A stretch of DNA of 64,000 bases from Shimia haliotis (GTDB taxonomy: Bacteria; Pseudomonadota; Alphaproteobacteria; Rhodobacterales; Rhodobacteraceae). Position numbers and translations under genes: made by a program. Location: contig NZ_FOSZ01000008.1 of NCBI RefSeq assembly GCF_900114415.1, positions 62,001 to 126,000 on the forward strand, given 5' to 3'. Positions 8,604 through 18,363 of the stretch are shown here, in pieces; within the stretch, counting starts at the first letter, position 1; every line of letters starts with the position of its first letter. The notes under the pieces are model-generated. The model was not told the DNA's origin. It was given only the letters and a program-made list of their open reading frames with translations, and made no database searches.

Positions 8604-9604
8604 AGCCCCCCCTCTTCTGGACCAACCCTCCTACCTCGCCGGGTTGGCGATCGACGCTACTGGCCCCTCTGGGGGGGCTTTATGCTTTTGCCACCAAACG
8701 GCGCCTGTCAAACGACGCACACGCCTACCGCGCACCCGTGCCGGTGATTTGTATCGGCAACCTGAACGCAGGCGGAACTGGGAAAACCCCGACTGCAATT
8801 GCTCTTGTTCAACACCTGCAAGCGCGGGGCGTGTCGCCTCATGTCGTGTCTCGTGGCTACGGCGGCAGCCTTGAGGGGCCGGTCGAGGTGCATGAACGGA
8901 CCCACACAGCGGATCAAACCGGAGACGAACCTCTCCTGCTCGCGGCGTTTGCTCCGACATGGGTTGCCAAGGACCGCGCCGCTGGCGTCAAGGCGGCCGC
9001 CGAGGCCGGCGCCAAAGTGATTCTGCTGGACGACGGGTTTCAAAACCCCAGTGTACACAAGGACGCCTCAATCGTTGTGGTTGATGCGCAGCGCGGCTTT
9101 GGAAATGGCCGCTGTATTCCAGCCGGCCCCTTACGAGAGCCGGTGAAACCCGGTTTAGCGCGAGCAGATATCCTGCTGTCTATTGGAAATACAAAGTCGC
9201 AAGACGCATTCTCCAAAACCTGGAGCGACTGCATCTCGATGCCTCAGATCTCTGGTGAACTCAAACCGCTGCCCACGGGCATGGACTGGACGCGCACTCC
9301 ATTTCTGGCTTTTGCAGGCATTGGTCATCCGGAAAAGTTCTTTGCCACCCTGCGTGATCTAGGCGCAACCATCCTGCATGCCGAAGCTCTGGATGACCAC
9401 CAACCCCTGTCACCGCAACTTCTGACCCGATTGTCGATGGATGCGCAACGTCTTGGCGCGCAGCTCGTCACCACGGAGAAAGACGCCGTGCGTTTGCCGC
9501 AGGATATGCGCCGCGAGGTGTTAACCGTGCCTGTCAGATTGGAACTTGAGGATTGGTCGGAAGTGGATGCGATGCTGGATCGCGTATTGCCCGAGCAGGC
9601 GTAA
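8600..9604 (+). CDS. lpxK: Tetraacyldisaccharide 4'-kinase
   Basis: 334 residues from the ATG at 8600, which overlaps the waaA-like stop by four bases. The P-loop [13 protein letters not shown] lies at residues 53-65 and LLDDGFQ follows near 138, both family hallmarks. LpxK phosphorylates the 4' position of the lipid A disaccharide at the inner membrane using ATP. An N-terminal hydrophobic segment (residues 18-30) fits its monotopic membrane association. Translational coupling with the waaA homologue supports a lipid A biosynthesis operon. Confidence 0.95.
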   Translation: MKPPLFWTNPPTSPGWRSTLLAPLGGLYAFATKRRLSNDAHAYRAPVPVICIGNLNAGGTGKTPTAIALVQHLQARGVSPHVVSRGYGGSLEGPVEVHERTHTADQTGDEPLLLAAFAPTWVAKDRAAGVKAAAEAGAKVILLDDGFQNPSVHKDASIVVVDAQRGFGNGRCIPAGPLREPVKPGLARADILLSIGNTKSQDAFSKTWSDCISMPQISGELKPLPTGMDWTRTPFLAFAGIGHPEKFFATLRDLGATILHAEALDDHQPLSPQLLTRLSMDAQRLGAQLVTTEKDAVRLPQDMRREVLTVPVRLELEDWSEVDAMLDRVLPEQA

Positions 9605-9617
9605 CCCGCTCGGGCAA
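9587..9617. terminator. Hairpin at the convergent lpxK/dsbA ends
   Basis: A 10-bp perfect inverted repeat (TTGCCCGAGC / GCTCGGGCAA) with an 11-base loop spans the lpxK stop codon and ends just before the dsbA stop. There is no long T-tract on either side, so it may act as a transcript-stabilising hairpin or weak two-way terminator. Confidence 0.55.
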
Positions 9618-9621
9618 AGGG

Positions 9622-10293
9622 TCAATTTGCCAGCTTGCCGTCAAGAAGTGCCTTGAGGTCTTTGTAGCTCATGTTGGAGTGCATCTCGCCGTCAATGATC
9701 AGCGACGGAGTGGAGCTGATGTTGTCGGCTGCGGCGTTTTTCTGGAACCAACCCACCAGAGCTTTGGCCTTGTCTTCGTCTTCCAGACAGGCTTGCAGCG
9801 TTTCATCGTCCAGACCTGCAAGACGACCGGTCTTGCGCAGAGCGCCAGCGATGGCGACCGGGTCGCCCGCGCGGCTCCACTCGGATTGGGTTTCCATAAG
9901 AATGTCGGTGATACCAAAGAATTTCTCGGTGCCGCCACAACGAGCGACCATGCTCGCCCACAGGCCAAAGCGATCAAAATACACGTCACGGAATATAAAC
10001 TTCACTTTTCCTGTGTCCACATAGTCTGCCTTCAGCGGCTTGAGAACTTCACTATGAAAGGTTGCGCAGTGAGGACACGTGAACGAGGCATATTCGACAA
10101 TCGTGATAGGCGCATCTTCGGCCCCCATCACCATTTCTACGATACCCGATGTATCAACATCCGCACCATCGGAAGACACCGGTTCAATGTTGGTCACACC
10201 AGCCACAGGGCTGGTTTGTTGCGCGTTCATCCAATAGGCGCCGCCGGCAATCGCAAGAGCGGCCACTGCCACAATGGGAAAGAGTCGTTTCAT
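9622..10293 (-). CDS. DsbA family thiol:disulfide oxidoreductase
   Basis: 223 residues. A signal peptide or membrane anchor covers residues 1-22. The thioredoxin-like active site CPHC is at 73-76, preceded by EYASFT, and a cis-proline TPS follows near 194. These features mark a periplasmic DsbA-type oxidase; the family also includes DsbC/Com1-like members, so oxidase versus isomerase cannot be decided. It lies immediately downstream of the DciA-like gene, with start and stop adjacent, so they are probably co-transcribed. Confidence 0.92.
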   Translation of the reverse strand: MKRLFPIVAVAALAIAGGAYWMNAQQTSPVAGVTNIEPVSSDGADVDTSGIVEMVMGAEDAPITIVEYASFTCPHCATFHSEVLKPLKADYVDTGKVKFIFRDVYFDRFGLWASMVARCGGTEKFFGITDILMETQSEWSRAGDPVAIAGALRKTGRLAGLDDETLQACLEDEDKAKALVGWFQKNAAADNISSTPSLIIDGEMHSNMSYKDLKALLDGKLAN

Positions 10294-10809
10294 TTAGAAA
10301 CCTTTCTTCGAGTGTTTGTTTTTTCCGAGAACATTTTCGGCGAGACGCGCAAGCGCGTGCCGCAATTCTGTGTCACCAACCGGCGCGGCCACCTCAGCGG
10401 CTTCCCGAACCACGTTCGGGTCTTTGGGCGCATCCGCAGGTGTCTTGCGGTGAGAAAACTGTGCTTGCCCATCAGCAAAACCGGTCGCGGCGGTCTGCGT
10501 GATCCGCAGGTGCGTTATGGCATTGTATCCATAGGCGGCATTCACGCGGCTGCGCAGTTTTTCTTTTTGCATTTCCAACATAGGGGCCTGCGCGCCGGTC
10601 GTTAAAACTGTCAGTGTCGCTCCAAATCCTGTCCGCCCGTATTTCACGTCTACGGGGCGACAGATGCCCGCCATATCTTGCCCGACAATCTCGGCCCAAT
10701 GCGTCAGCACTCGAGTCACCGCAAAACCACGGCTTTCGCCCGCGCTGCGGATGCGGTCCCGCAGCAACGTCGAAGTGCGCTTAAAGCCTTTGGTCGTGGC
10801 GCGTCGCAT
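10294..10809 (-). CDS. DciA (DUF721) family protein
   Basis: 171 residues. The N-terminal 100 residues fit DUF721: a positively charged start, HWAEIVGQDMAGICRPV, then a beta-rich KYGRTGFGATLTVLTTG and the NAAYGYNAI segment. DciA is the helicase operator that loads DnaB-type helicase in bacteria lacking DnaC. By that knowledge this is a replication-initiation accessory protein. The C-terminal 60 residues are low-complexity and probably unstructured. Divergent from mutY; dsbA follows directly. Confidence 0.82.
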   Translation of the reverse strand: MRRATTKGFKRTSTLLRDRIRSAGESRGFAVTRVLTHWAEIVGQDMAGICRPVDVKYGRTGFGATLTVLTTGAQAPMLEMQKEKLRSRVNAAYGYNAITHLRITQTAATGFADGQAQFSHRKTPADAPKDPNVVREAAEVAAPVGDTELRHALARLAENVLGKNKHSKKGF

Positions 10810-10896
10810 GGTCGGCCTTGCATCCTTGGATCGGTGGCTATCTTAGTAGCACCGCGCCCGTGTGCCAGCGAAACCGTTCAATTGGAGGGATAAAAC

Positions 10897-11949
10897 TTGC
10901 GTGATTTGCCTGACAGCGCCGATTTGCTGGAGTGGTACGACCGTCATGCCCGTGTCTTGCCCTGGCGGATAGCACCAGCACAACGCGAGGCAGGGGTGCA
11001 GCCTGACCCCTATCGTGTTTGGCTTTCTGAGATCATGTTGCAACAAACCACTGTGGCAGCGGTCAAAGACTACTATTTGCGGTTCACAACCCGATGGCCC
11101 ACCGTGCGCGATCTGGCCGACGCTGCGGATGAAGATGTGATGGCTGAATGGGCGGGGCTTGGATACTATGCCCGCGCACGGAACCTGCTGAAGTGCGCGC
11201 GTGTCGTGGCGCATGAGTTGGAAGGCCAATTCCCGTCCAACTATGACGATCTGCTGGCCCTCCCTGGAATCGGCCCCTACACCGCAGGCGCAGTGTCAGC
11301 AATTGCATTTAACCAACCCTCCACGGTTGTGGATGGCAATGTTGAACGGGTCATGGCGCGTCTGTTTGATGTGCACACACCACTTCCCGCTGCAAAACCT
11401 GAACTGACCGAGAGGGCGACGACCCTGACGCCGACCCAACGCCCGGGGGACTATGCACAGGCTGTGATGGACCTTGGCGCGACACTCTGTTCACCACGCA
11501 ATCCGGCCTGCGGCATCTGCCCCTGGCGCGCACCTTGCAAGGCGCGAGACAAAGGCACTGCGGCAGAACTGCCCAAAAAGACTCCCAAAAAACCCAAACC
11601 GACCCGATACGGCACCGTCTACATCGCCAAACGCGTTGACGGCGCGTATTTGCTGGAGCGGCGCCCTGACTCTGGCCTTTTGGGTGGCATGCTCGGTTGG
11701 CCTGGGTCTGAGTGGCGAGAAGGCGCCGCCCCTGATAGCGAGTCGCCTATCCGCGCGGAATGGAGAACCCTAAACGGCGAGGCGCGTCATACCTTCACCC
11801 ATTTCCACCTGCGTCTAACGGTGAAAACCGCATTGGTACCGATGGACCGCAATGTGCAGTCGGGCTTCTTTGTCGAAGCTGAAGACTTCTCGCCGACCGA
11901 CCTGCCAACGGCCATGCGAAAAGCATTTGCACTTACCACCGCCTCCTAG
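10897..11949 (+). CDS. mutY: A/G-specific adenine glycosylase
   Basis: 350 residues from a TTG codon preceded by a good ribosome site (ggaggg). MutY removes adenine mispaired with 8-oxoguanine. The catalytic glutamate (SEIMLQQT, Glu45), the helix-hairpin-helix LPGIGPYTAGA (122-132) and catalytic aspartate (VVDGNVERV, Asp146) are present. Four cysteines of the iron-sulfur cluster lie at 198, 205, 208 and 214 with the canonical C-x6-C-x2-C-x5-C spacing. The C-terminal NUDIX-like domain contains the HTFTHFHL 8-oxoG recognition stretch. Complete and probably active. Confidence 0.96.
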   Translation: MRDLPDSADLLEWYDRHARVLPWRIAPAQREAGVQPDPYRVWLSEIMLQQTTVAAVKDYYLRFTTRWPTVRDLADAADEDVMAEWAGLGYYARARNLLKCARVVAHELEGQFPSNYDDLLALPGIGPYTAGAVSAIAFNQPSTVVDGNVERVMARLFDVHTPLPAAKPELTERATTLTPTQRPGDYAQAVMDLGATLCSPRNPACGICPWRAPCKARDKGTAAELPKKTPKKPKPTRYGTVYIAKRVDGAYLLERRPDSGLLGGMLGWPGSEWREGAAPDSESPIRAEWRTLNGEARHTFTHFHLRLTVKTALVPMDRNVQSGFFVEAEDFSPTDLPTAMRKAFALTTAS

Positions 11950-12008
11950 ACCCGTTGCAGCGCCCGTAGCTTATACGCATACTCCGGTCAAACCCGATGG
12001 AGTCGCCG

Positions 12009-13142
12009 ATGATCCCTGCCGAGCAAGTCGCAAAATTGTCCAACGCTTTGCCGTTCTGGCTGTCGATGCTTTTGATCCCGATAATCTGGATCACTGCAGG
12101 TCTGGGTGGTTGGTGGGTGGCTCTTGTCCCGCTTACCACATGGTATCTGTTTGCCGGTTTGGACAGCCTCTTTGGCCTCAATCTCGAGAATGCTGATCCT
12201 GAAACCTCTGACGAGCAGCTGCAGTTTTACAGCATGCTCACCAAAGTTTGGCCGATTGCGCAATTCTTCACACTTTTTGGCCTGATCTGGTTTGCCACCC
12301 ATACCGATCACCTGTCAGTTGCCGCAACGATCGGTCTTTTTTTCGGCATGGGCGTGATCTCCGGCACCATTGGGATCAATTATTCCCACGAGCTGATGCA
12401 CCAAAAGAACAACACAGAGCGTTGGATGGCAGATATTCTTCTGGCGATGGTGCTGTATTCTCATTTCCGTTCCGAACATCTGCTGGTGCATCATCGCTAC
12501 GTCGGCACCCCGCGCGATCCGGTGACTGCGCGGTACAACGAAGGCTTCCACCGCTTTTTCCCGCGCGTCCTGATCGGCTGTTTCAAAAGCGCCTTCCGCG
12601 CGGAAAAAGCCATGCTGGAACGCAAGAACTTGCCATGGACGGATCTGTCCAACCCATTCTTCCGCTATTGGGCGCTACAGGGCGCCATGTTGCTCCTGGC
12701 GCTGATTGTTGGCGGGTGGATCGGACTTCTTTTGTTCATCTGGCAGGCCTACATCGCCATTTGGCAACTGGAACTGGTGAACTATGTCGAACACTACGGC
12801 CTCACCCGTAAACACTTGGGCGACGGCAAATATGAACACGTCAAACCGCACCACAGCTGGAATGCTGCACACAAGGCTTCCAACTGGCTGCTGATCAACC
12901 TGCAACGCCACTCGGACCATCACTACAAGCCAGACCGCCGGTTCCCACTTTTGCAAAACTACACCGATGCCGAGGCACCCCAGTTGCCCTATGGCTATCC
13001 CGTGATGACAATTGCGGCGATGATCCCGCCGTTATGGAAAAAGGTGATGAACCCGCGCGTTCGCAAATGGCGCGGGATGTATTATCCCGAAATCACCAAC
13101 TGGCACGCATACAACAAGGCAAAAAACCCTATGCCACGTTAG
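12009..13142 (+). CDS. alkB: Alkane 1-monooxygenase (AlkB family)
   Basis: 377 residues from the ATG at 12009, chosen because GGAG lies six bases ahead; an in-frame ATG at 11997 has no such site. This integral-membrane di-iron enzyme hydroxylates the terminal carbon of alkanes. All AlkB histidine boxes are visible: HELMH (127-131), EHLLVHH (156-162) and LQRHSDHH (298-305), plus the family signature NYVEHYGL near 258. About six hydrophobic helices surround them. No rubredoxin, rubredoxin reductase or alkane regulator is encoded nearby, so its electron donors must be elsewhere. Its stop codon overlaps the convergent cyclase gene by four bases. Confidence 0.94.
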   Translation: MIPAEQVAKLSNALPFWLSMLLIPIIWITAGLGGWWVALVPLTTWYLFAGLDSLFGLNLENADPETSDEQLQFYSMLTKVWPIAQFFTLFGLIWFATHTDHLSVAATIGLFFGMGVISGTIGINYSHELMHQKNNTERWMADILLAMVLYSHFRSEHLLVHHRYVGTPRDPVTARYNEGFHRFFPRVLIGCFKSAFRAEKAMLERKNLPWTDLSNPFFRYWALQGAMLLLALIVGGWIGLLLFIWQAYIAIWQLELVNYVEHYGLTRKHLGDGKYEHVKPHHSWNAAHKASNWLLINLQRHSDHHYKPDRRFPLLQNYTDAEAPQLPYGYPVMTIAAMIPPLWKKVMNPRVRKWRGMYYPEITNWHAYNKAKNPMPR

Positions 13143-14545
13143 GAAAAATGGCTGTCCGGACGATCAAATGCCCAGACGGTCAATTTTTCTGCTACGCCTC
13201 GGACATCCTGATCAGTGAACTTCTGCAATCCGTCTAGGCAAGCGTCCCCACCTTCGCGGATTACCTCAGTTCTCATGCCGTCGCTGATGACCAGTCGCGC
13301 GTTCAGGCCACGGGTCATACTTTCCAGTCTTGAGGCCACGTTGACCGTGTTGCCCACCACCGCAAACTCCAGCCGGTTTGCGCCGATATCGGCAAGAACG
13401 GCAGGGCCATAGTGGGCACCGAACCCAACGCGCAATGGTTGCTGACCGCTTGCAATTCTGGCGTTGTTCCATTCATCCACGTCCGCCATCATTTGCCGCA
13501 CACAGCGCAGGGCGTTCTGCGCGTCGTGTTCGGAGGGGCTGGGCGTGCCGAAAGTCGCCATCAAACCATCGCCAAGATATTTGTCCAGCGTTCCGTTGTG
13601 CGCGAAGACCGCCGTTTCCATAAGCCCGTGAAAGTCACGCAAGGTGGCGATCACCTCTTCCGGAGTGCGCTCTGCCGCAAACTCTGTAAAACCCACAATG
13701 TCCACAAAGAGCACTGCAATATTGTGACTGCGGATCTGTTTGAGTGGTTCATCGTTCTGACTGAGTTCTTCCACGACATTGGGCGAGAAATAGCGCGACA
13801 GATTGGTCCGCTCGCGCTCCAACGCGGCGTTTGAACGCAGCAATCGATTGAAGCGGCGCACCGAAAGTCCCAACGTGATCGACACCAGCAGAAAAACTAC
13901 GATTTCCTGTATCCGCAGCCTGACGTTGAACGCGTTCGGTTCAATTAGACTGGCGAGATCAGGCCACCCGGGCAAGGATTCCATCACCGCATTCGTCATG
14001 CCAGGCACCGGATCGGAAAGCCAGATCGACAGACCCAAAGCAACGGCCCACATCAAGGACGTCCATGTTCCGATTGCGATGACCGTCCGCCACGAATACG
14101 CGAGAGTGCCCACCGCTAGGATCAGGAACAGATAATTGAAATTGCCAAACCGATACTGCATCGCTTGAGGCCAGTCATCCAATCCAATCGGATTTGGACC
14201 GATCATCCCGACCACCATCAAAAGCAGGTCGACAAAAATCAAAACCAGCTCTGTGCGGGATTTTCCTACGCGGCCGACCTTTCGGATCCACCAACCGTTG
14301 ATGCACAGAAGCAGCAGGATGAATTCATAGTACAGCACCTCCGGCCACGGGGCGACAAACAACAACAGAACCCCGATCACCGACATCGCGATCCAACGGG
14401 CTTGAACCGCCATCTCTAGGCCCTGGCGTTTATGGAGTTCCAGAGCGGCCTCGGTATAGCTGTCGTCGCGAAACCCCTCGGTCTCAAAACGGTCAAGCAC
14501 AACTGCTTCATTTTCGGAAATGTTGTCCGCGGTCTCTCGGGCCAT
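13139..14545 (-). CDS. Membrane-bound class III adenylate/guanylate cyclase
   Basis: 468 residues from the ATG at 14543-14545, which has a strong GGGAGGAG site; a longer frame upstream lacks one. An N-terminal cytoplasmic stretch of about 50 residues is followed by six hydrophobic helices to around residue 245, then a class III cyclase domain. The metal-binding aspartates are Asp282 (FVDIVGF) and Asp326 (DKYLGDG), with Lys322 for base recognition. The transition-state pair is in GNTVNVASRLE. The usual adenine-reading Asp is a Glu (LEFAVVG), so ATP preference is likely but not certain. It resembles membrane sensor cyclases; the signal is unknown. Confidence 0.92.
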   Translation of the reverse strand: MARETADNISENEAVVLDRFETEGFRDDSYTEAALELHKRQGLEMAVQARWIAMSVIGVLLLFVAPWPEVLYYEFILLLLCINGWWIRKVGRVGKSRTELVLIFVDLLLMVVGMIGPNPIGLDDWPQAMQYRFGNFNYLFLILAVGTLAYSWRTVIAIGTWTSLMWAVALGLSIWLSDPVPGMTNAVMESLPGWPDLASLIEPNAFNVRLRIQEIVVFLLVSITLGLSVRRFNRLLRSNAALERERTNLSRYFSPNVVEELSQNDEPLKQIRSHNIAVLFVDIVGFTEFAAERTPEEVIATLRDFHGLMETAVFAHNGTLDKYLGDGLMATFGTPSPSEHDAQNALRCVRQMMADVDEWNNARIASGQQPLRVGFGAHYGPAVLADIGANRLEFAVVGNTVNVASRLESMTRGLNARLVISDGMRTEVIREGGDACLDGLQKFTDQDVRGVAEKLTVWAFDRPDSHFS

Positions 14546-14613
14546 TTGTCGGCTCCTCCCTGCTCCTCGCTCCAGATAGGTGCAACTCTCTCCTAACACA
14601 CCCCCCAGACACC

Positions 14614-14640
14614 AAAAAACCCCGCCGATTTACGGCGGGG
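14614..14640 (-). terminator. Rho-independent terminator after ccrM
   Basis: On the minus strand, a CCCCGCC / GGCGGGG stem with a seven-base loop is followed by six T residues (the A run at 14614-14619). It is about 60 bp beyond the ccrM stop. Confidence 0.88.
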
Positions 14641-14699
14641 CAAGTCATAGCGCCAATCCTTCCTAAGGTCGGATCGCGCTGGCGGTATCACTTGAGTGA

Positions 14700-15885
<1,186 letters not shown>

Positions 15886-15921
15886 GGCGTCAAATTCTTT
15901 TTTGAAACAACAACTTACATT

Positions 15922-16539
15922 TTACTCTTGATACAAGATATTGTGTACGGGCTTGAAGGACCGTCTATGATGTGGGGTAACACCAAGATTTTGCAGCGCT
16001 TCTTTGTGGCTTTTTGACGGATATCCGGCATTCGTTTCCCACCCATAGCCGGGGAACTGTTGCGCCAAATCCATCATGATCGCATCGCGTTCGATTTTTG
16101 CCACGATGGATGCGGCCGCAATAGACACAGAACGTCCATCCCCTTTGACCACTGCCTCTGACGTCAGCGTCAAGCCGCGCGGGATCAAGTTCCCGTCGAT
16201 CAAAAGGTAATCCGGCGCGGGAACAAGAGCCGCAACGGCACGCTCCATCGCGATGTGACTCGCCCGCAAGATATTGTGCTCATCAATCTCCTCCACGCTG
16301 GCATGGGCCACGGAAACTTGTGCCACGGTTCGAATTTCCGCGGCCAAAGCAATGCGCCGTTTCGCGCTGAGCTTTTTGGAGTCATTCAAACCAGCGGGAA
16401 TTCGCGCAGGATCAAGGATGACGGCCGCGGCTGTGACAGGGCCAGCCAGAGGCCCGCGGCCTACTTCATCCACTCCGGCAACGCGCGATGCACCCCCTGC
16501 CAGAGCTAGGGCTTCAAGAGAAAAATCAGGACTGTTCAT
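15922..16539 (-). CDS. rnhB: Ribonuclease HII
   Basis: 205 residues from the ATG at 16537-16539 (GGAA site ahead); a GTG seven codons earlier is less likely. The enzyme cuts RNA in RNA-DNA hybrids and removes misincorporated ribonucleotides. Catalytic Asp24-Glu25 sit in [12 protein letters not shown]. The later acidic residues are in LIDGN and IVAKIERD, and GYPSKSH follows as in the family. It precedes ccrM on the same strand with about 100 bp between, a neighbourhood I associate with alphaproteobacteria. Confidence 0.96.
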   Translation of the reverse strand: MNSPDFSLEALALAGGASRVAGVDEVGRGPLAGPVTAAAVILDPARIPAGLNDSKKLSAKRRIALAAEIRTVAQVSVAHASVEEIDEHNILRASHIAMERAVAALVPAPDYLLIDGNLIPRGLTLTSEAVVKGDGRSVSIAAASIVAKIERDAIMMDLAQQFPGYGWETNAGYPSKSHKEALQNLGVTPHHRRSFKPVHNILYQE

Positions 16540-16575
16540 GTCAATTTCCAAACACGACACAGGCCGGTGCGCAAT

Positions 16576-16613
16576 ACAAAAAGCCGGAGCCCCACCGTCA
16601 GCACTCCGGCTTT
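16576..16613 (-). terminator. Terminator after the small secreted-protein gene
   Basis: A 10-bp perfect stem (AAAGCCGGAG / CTCCGGCTTT, 14-base loop) lies between the stop at 16647 and rnhB. On the minus strand it is followed by a T-rich run (TTTTTGTATT), so it should stop transcripts of the 16647-17102 gene before rnhB. Confidence 0.85.
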
Positions 16614-16646
16614 CCCTGCCGATCTACGCCGGCTCTGCCTGATGGT

Positions 16647-17102
16647 TTAGCGCCATGTCACATCGTAGCCACGCTTGCGCAGGCATTGGGTTTTGTATCC
16701 CGTCACCGTGCGGCCGTGTTGGTTGACCCCTCTAAAGTGGCACTGTTGCGGCAGGCGGTGCGCGCGAATTCTGGACTGCGACAAACACCCTGACCCGTAG
16801 GCCTGAACAATGCGCCCGTTGCGCATGATAAAGTTTCGCGAGCACCGTGGCGGCAGATAGGTCCAAGAAACCGGGCGATCTGGACGCACATCACGCGGGC
16901 GTGGGTCACGGGGGCGCGCAACCGGAACGGGCTTGTCGTCATTGTCGTTGCTCACGGCGCTGCCGATAATGACCAAAGCTGTGGCGCCAAAAAGGATCTT
17001 GGCGAGGTCATCGTCACTGAGGGCTTTTGCCGGCAGCGCCGAGATTCCCGTTACGGTCATGGCAAGCCCAAGAACGGTTGCGATAAAGTGTTTGGAGGTC
17101 AT
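16647..17102 (-). CDS. Secreted hypothetical protein with C-terminal cysteine-rich region
   Basis: 151 residues, not assigned to a family. A signal peptide ends near residue 28 (AKA-LSDDD). A hydrophobic stretch at 35-49 (ILFGATALVIIGSAV) may be a second membrane segment. A Pro/Arg/Asp linker follows (RPRDPRPRDVRPDRP), then a basic C-terminal domain with four cysteines (CSRN, GCLS, QCHF and QCLR), probably paired as disulfides. A periplasmic or envelope role is likely, as for many small Rhodobacteraceae proteins of this layout. Divergent from the next gene; followed by its own terminator. Confidence 0.75.
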   Translation of the reverse strand: MTSKHFIATVLGLAMTVTGISALPAKALSDDDLAKILFGATALVIIGSAVSNDNDDKPVPVARPRDPRPRDVRPDRPVSWTYLPPRCSRNFIMRNGRIVQAYGSGCLSQSRIRAHRLPQQCHFRGVNQHGRTVTGYKTQCLRKRGYDVTWR

Positions 17103-17194
17103 GGTGTGTCCTTCCTGTCAGGTTTGTGCTCGATTGGTGACGCGAAGTGCGTCGGTGATGAGTTCACAGTCCCTAAAAAACAAAAAATCACTCA

Positions 17195-17212
17195 ATATCA
17201 GTCGCTTGATAT
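17195..17212. promoter_or_regulatory. Inverted repeat between divergent secreted-protein genes
   Basis: ATATCA-N6-TGATAT is a perfect 6-bp-arm palindrome with 18 bp overall, between the genes starting at 17102 (-) and 17279 (+). The size and position fit an operator, but I know no regulator for it. Confidence 0.3.
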
Positions 17213-17278
17213 CCTATAGCCGCTCCAATTTTGGCACTGGTTATTGAATATCACACCGTTTCAGAGCACTCTCGCCTC

Positions 17279-17581
17279 ATGTTCAAACAATATTCATACC
17301 CCCTGCGCTTGGTCGCCATTGCGGTCACACTCGCGCTGGCATCACCTGTTGCCGCGGCGGAGTGTTATGCCGACTACAAAGCAAAAAAAGACAACCCATT
17401 GCGTCTGCACTACGGGGTCGTGGCTTTGGATAACGGGTGCAGCATGGACTCAGCGCGTACAGAAATCTCCGCCCGTATCGCCAAGGATGGCTGGAAGCTG
17501 CTAAACGTGCTTTCGGTCTTTGACGAAACCCAACTCTCGGGAAAGGAAGCCAGTGCAGGCCAATTCTACCTCCGCTACTGA
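17279..17581 (+). CDS. Small secreted hypothetical protein
   Basis: 100 residues from the ATG at 17279, selected because it gives a signal peptide (MFKQYSYPL, hydrophobic core, AAA cleavage near residue 27) directly before mature ECYADYKAKKDNPLRLHYG. Two cysteines (ECYAD and GCSMD) could form a disulfide. The rest looks like a small alpha/beta domain ending QFYLRY. No family assigned. It overlaps the following gene by about 29 bases and is probably co-transcribed with it. Confidence 0.72.
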   Translation: MFKQYSYPLRLVAIAVTLALASPVAAAECYADYKAKKDNPLRLHYGVVALDNGCSMDSARTEISARIAKDGWKLLNVLSVFDETQLSGKEASAGQFYLRY

Positions 17582-18257
17582 TGTGCGTCGCAACGGCGGC
17601 AGACTGGTTGGCATTGGCATCAGTGCCATTGTTGTCATTCTTCTGATCGCTGGCATCGTCCTGATTGCCACGTTGCCGGACGCGAACGCCTTCAACGCAC
17701 GCGTTGAACAGTTGTTTTTCGAAAACGACATGCTGACAGGACAGGCAGAAATCAAACTGCTGGAAATCCTGGCACAGTCCGGAACTGCTTTTGCTGACAC
17801 CTTGGCCAGCTATCGCATGGTGATCCTCGTCTTGCTGGTGTTCGCCACCGCAATGATGATCGCGGCATTGGTGTTTCTTGTGGCTCTGGTAACGATGAAC
17901 CGGCGTATGGCCCAGATTGAACGCTCAGGCATTCAGGTGAATTCTCTGATTGTGAGCCGCGATGAAAAAACGGTTTACCTCAACAACATGGGTTTCACGT
18001 TGACTGAGGCGGCGATGGAAACGCTTTCGGTTCTGGCCGAGGCGCGCCTTGATGACGACGTTATTTCCGGCATCGAAATTGAGGCTATAATTTCCGGCAA
18101 GCCGGCAACGGACTGTGACGAAGCGGCAGGTGCCACGCGCATCAAACGTCTGCGCGACAGTCTTGGCAATCAAATGGTCAGTGAACTTTTGGTCAAGAAT
18201 ATTGCGCGCAAAGGCTACATGCTTGCGATCGACAAGGACGTGATCCGCGTGCTGTGA
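17553..18257 (+). CDS. Two-helix membrane protein with C-terminal OmpR-like winged-helix domain
   Basis: 234 residues from GTG at 17553, preceded by AAGGAAG. Membrane helices are at about 18-41 and 88-114, leaving a roughly 45-residue loop between them and a cytoplasmic C-terminus. Residues 129-229 follow the OmpR/PhoB winged-helix pattern: a beta segment (KTVYLNNMGFTLTE), a helix, ISGIEIEAIISG, then TRIKRLRDSLG (the recognition-helix position) and LVKNIARKGYMLAI, matching the family's TVRGxGYxL wing. This would be a membrane-tethered DNA-binding protein with reversed order relative to ToxR/CadC. The assignment is my reading of the pattern. The next gene is a cyclase. Confidence 0.65.
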   Translation: MQANSTSATDVRRNGGRLVGIGISAIVVILLIAGIVLIATLPDANAFNARVEQLFFENDMLTGQAEIKLLEILAQSGTAFADTLASYRMVILVLLVFATAMMIAALVFLVALVTMNRRMAQIERSGIQVNSLIVSRDEKTVYLNNMGFTLTEAAMETLSVLAEARLDDDVISGIEIEAIISGKPATDCDEAAGATRIKRLRDSLGNQMVSELLVKNIARKGYMLAIDKDVIRVL

Positions 18258-18363
18258 TCCACCTTCGGGCCACCGCGTTCCATTTATCTGACACCCGTGC
18301 GGGGTTGGATTTTCACCTCTCAGGCCTCACATTGTGAACCAACAGGAGAGGGAGGATCGCCCA

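Noticed and set aside
9587-9617. Hairpin considered a confident Rho-independent terminator
   Set aside because: The stem is strong, but neither strand has a clear T-tract and the hairpin covers the lpxK stop; kept only at moderate confidence.
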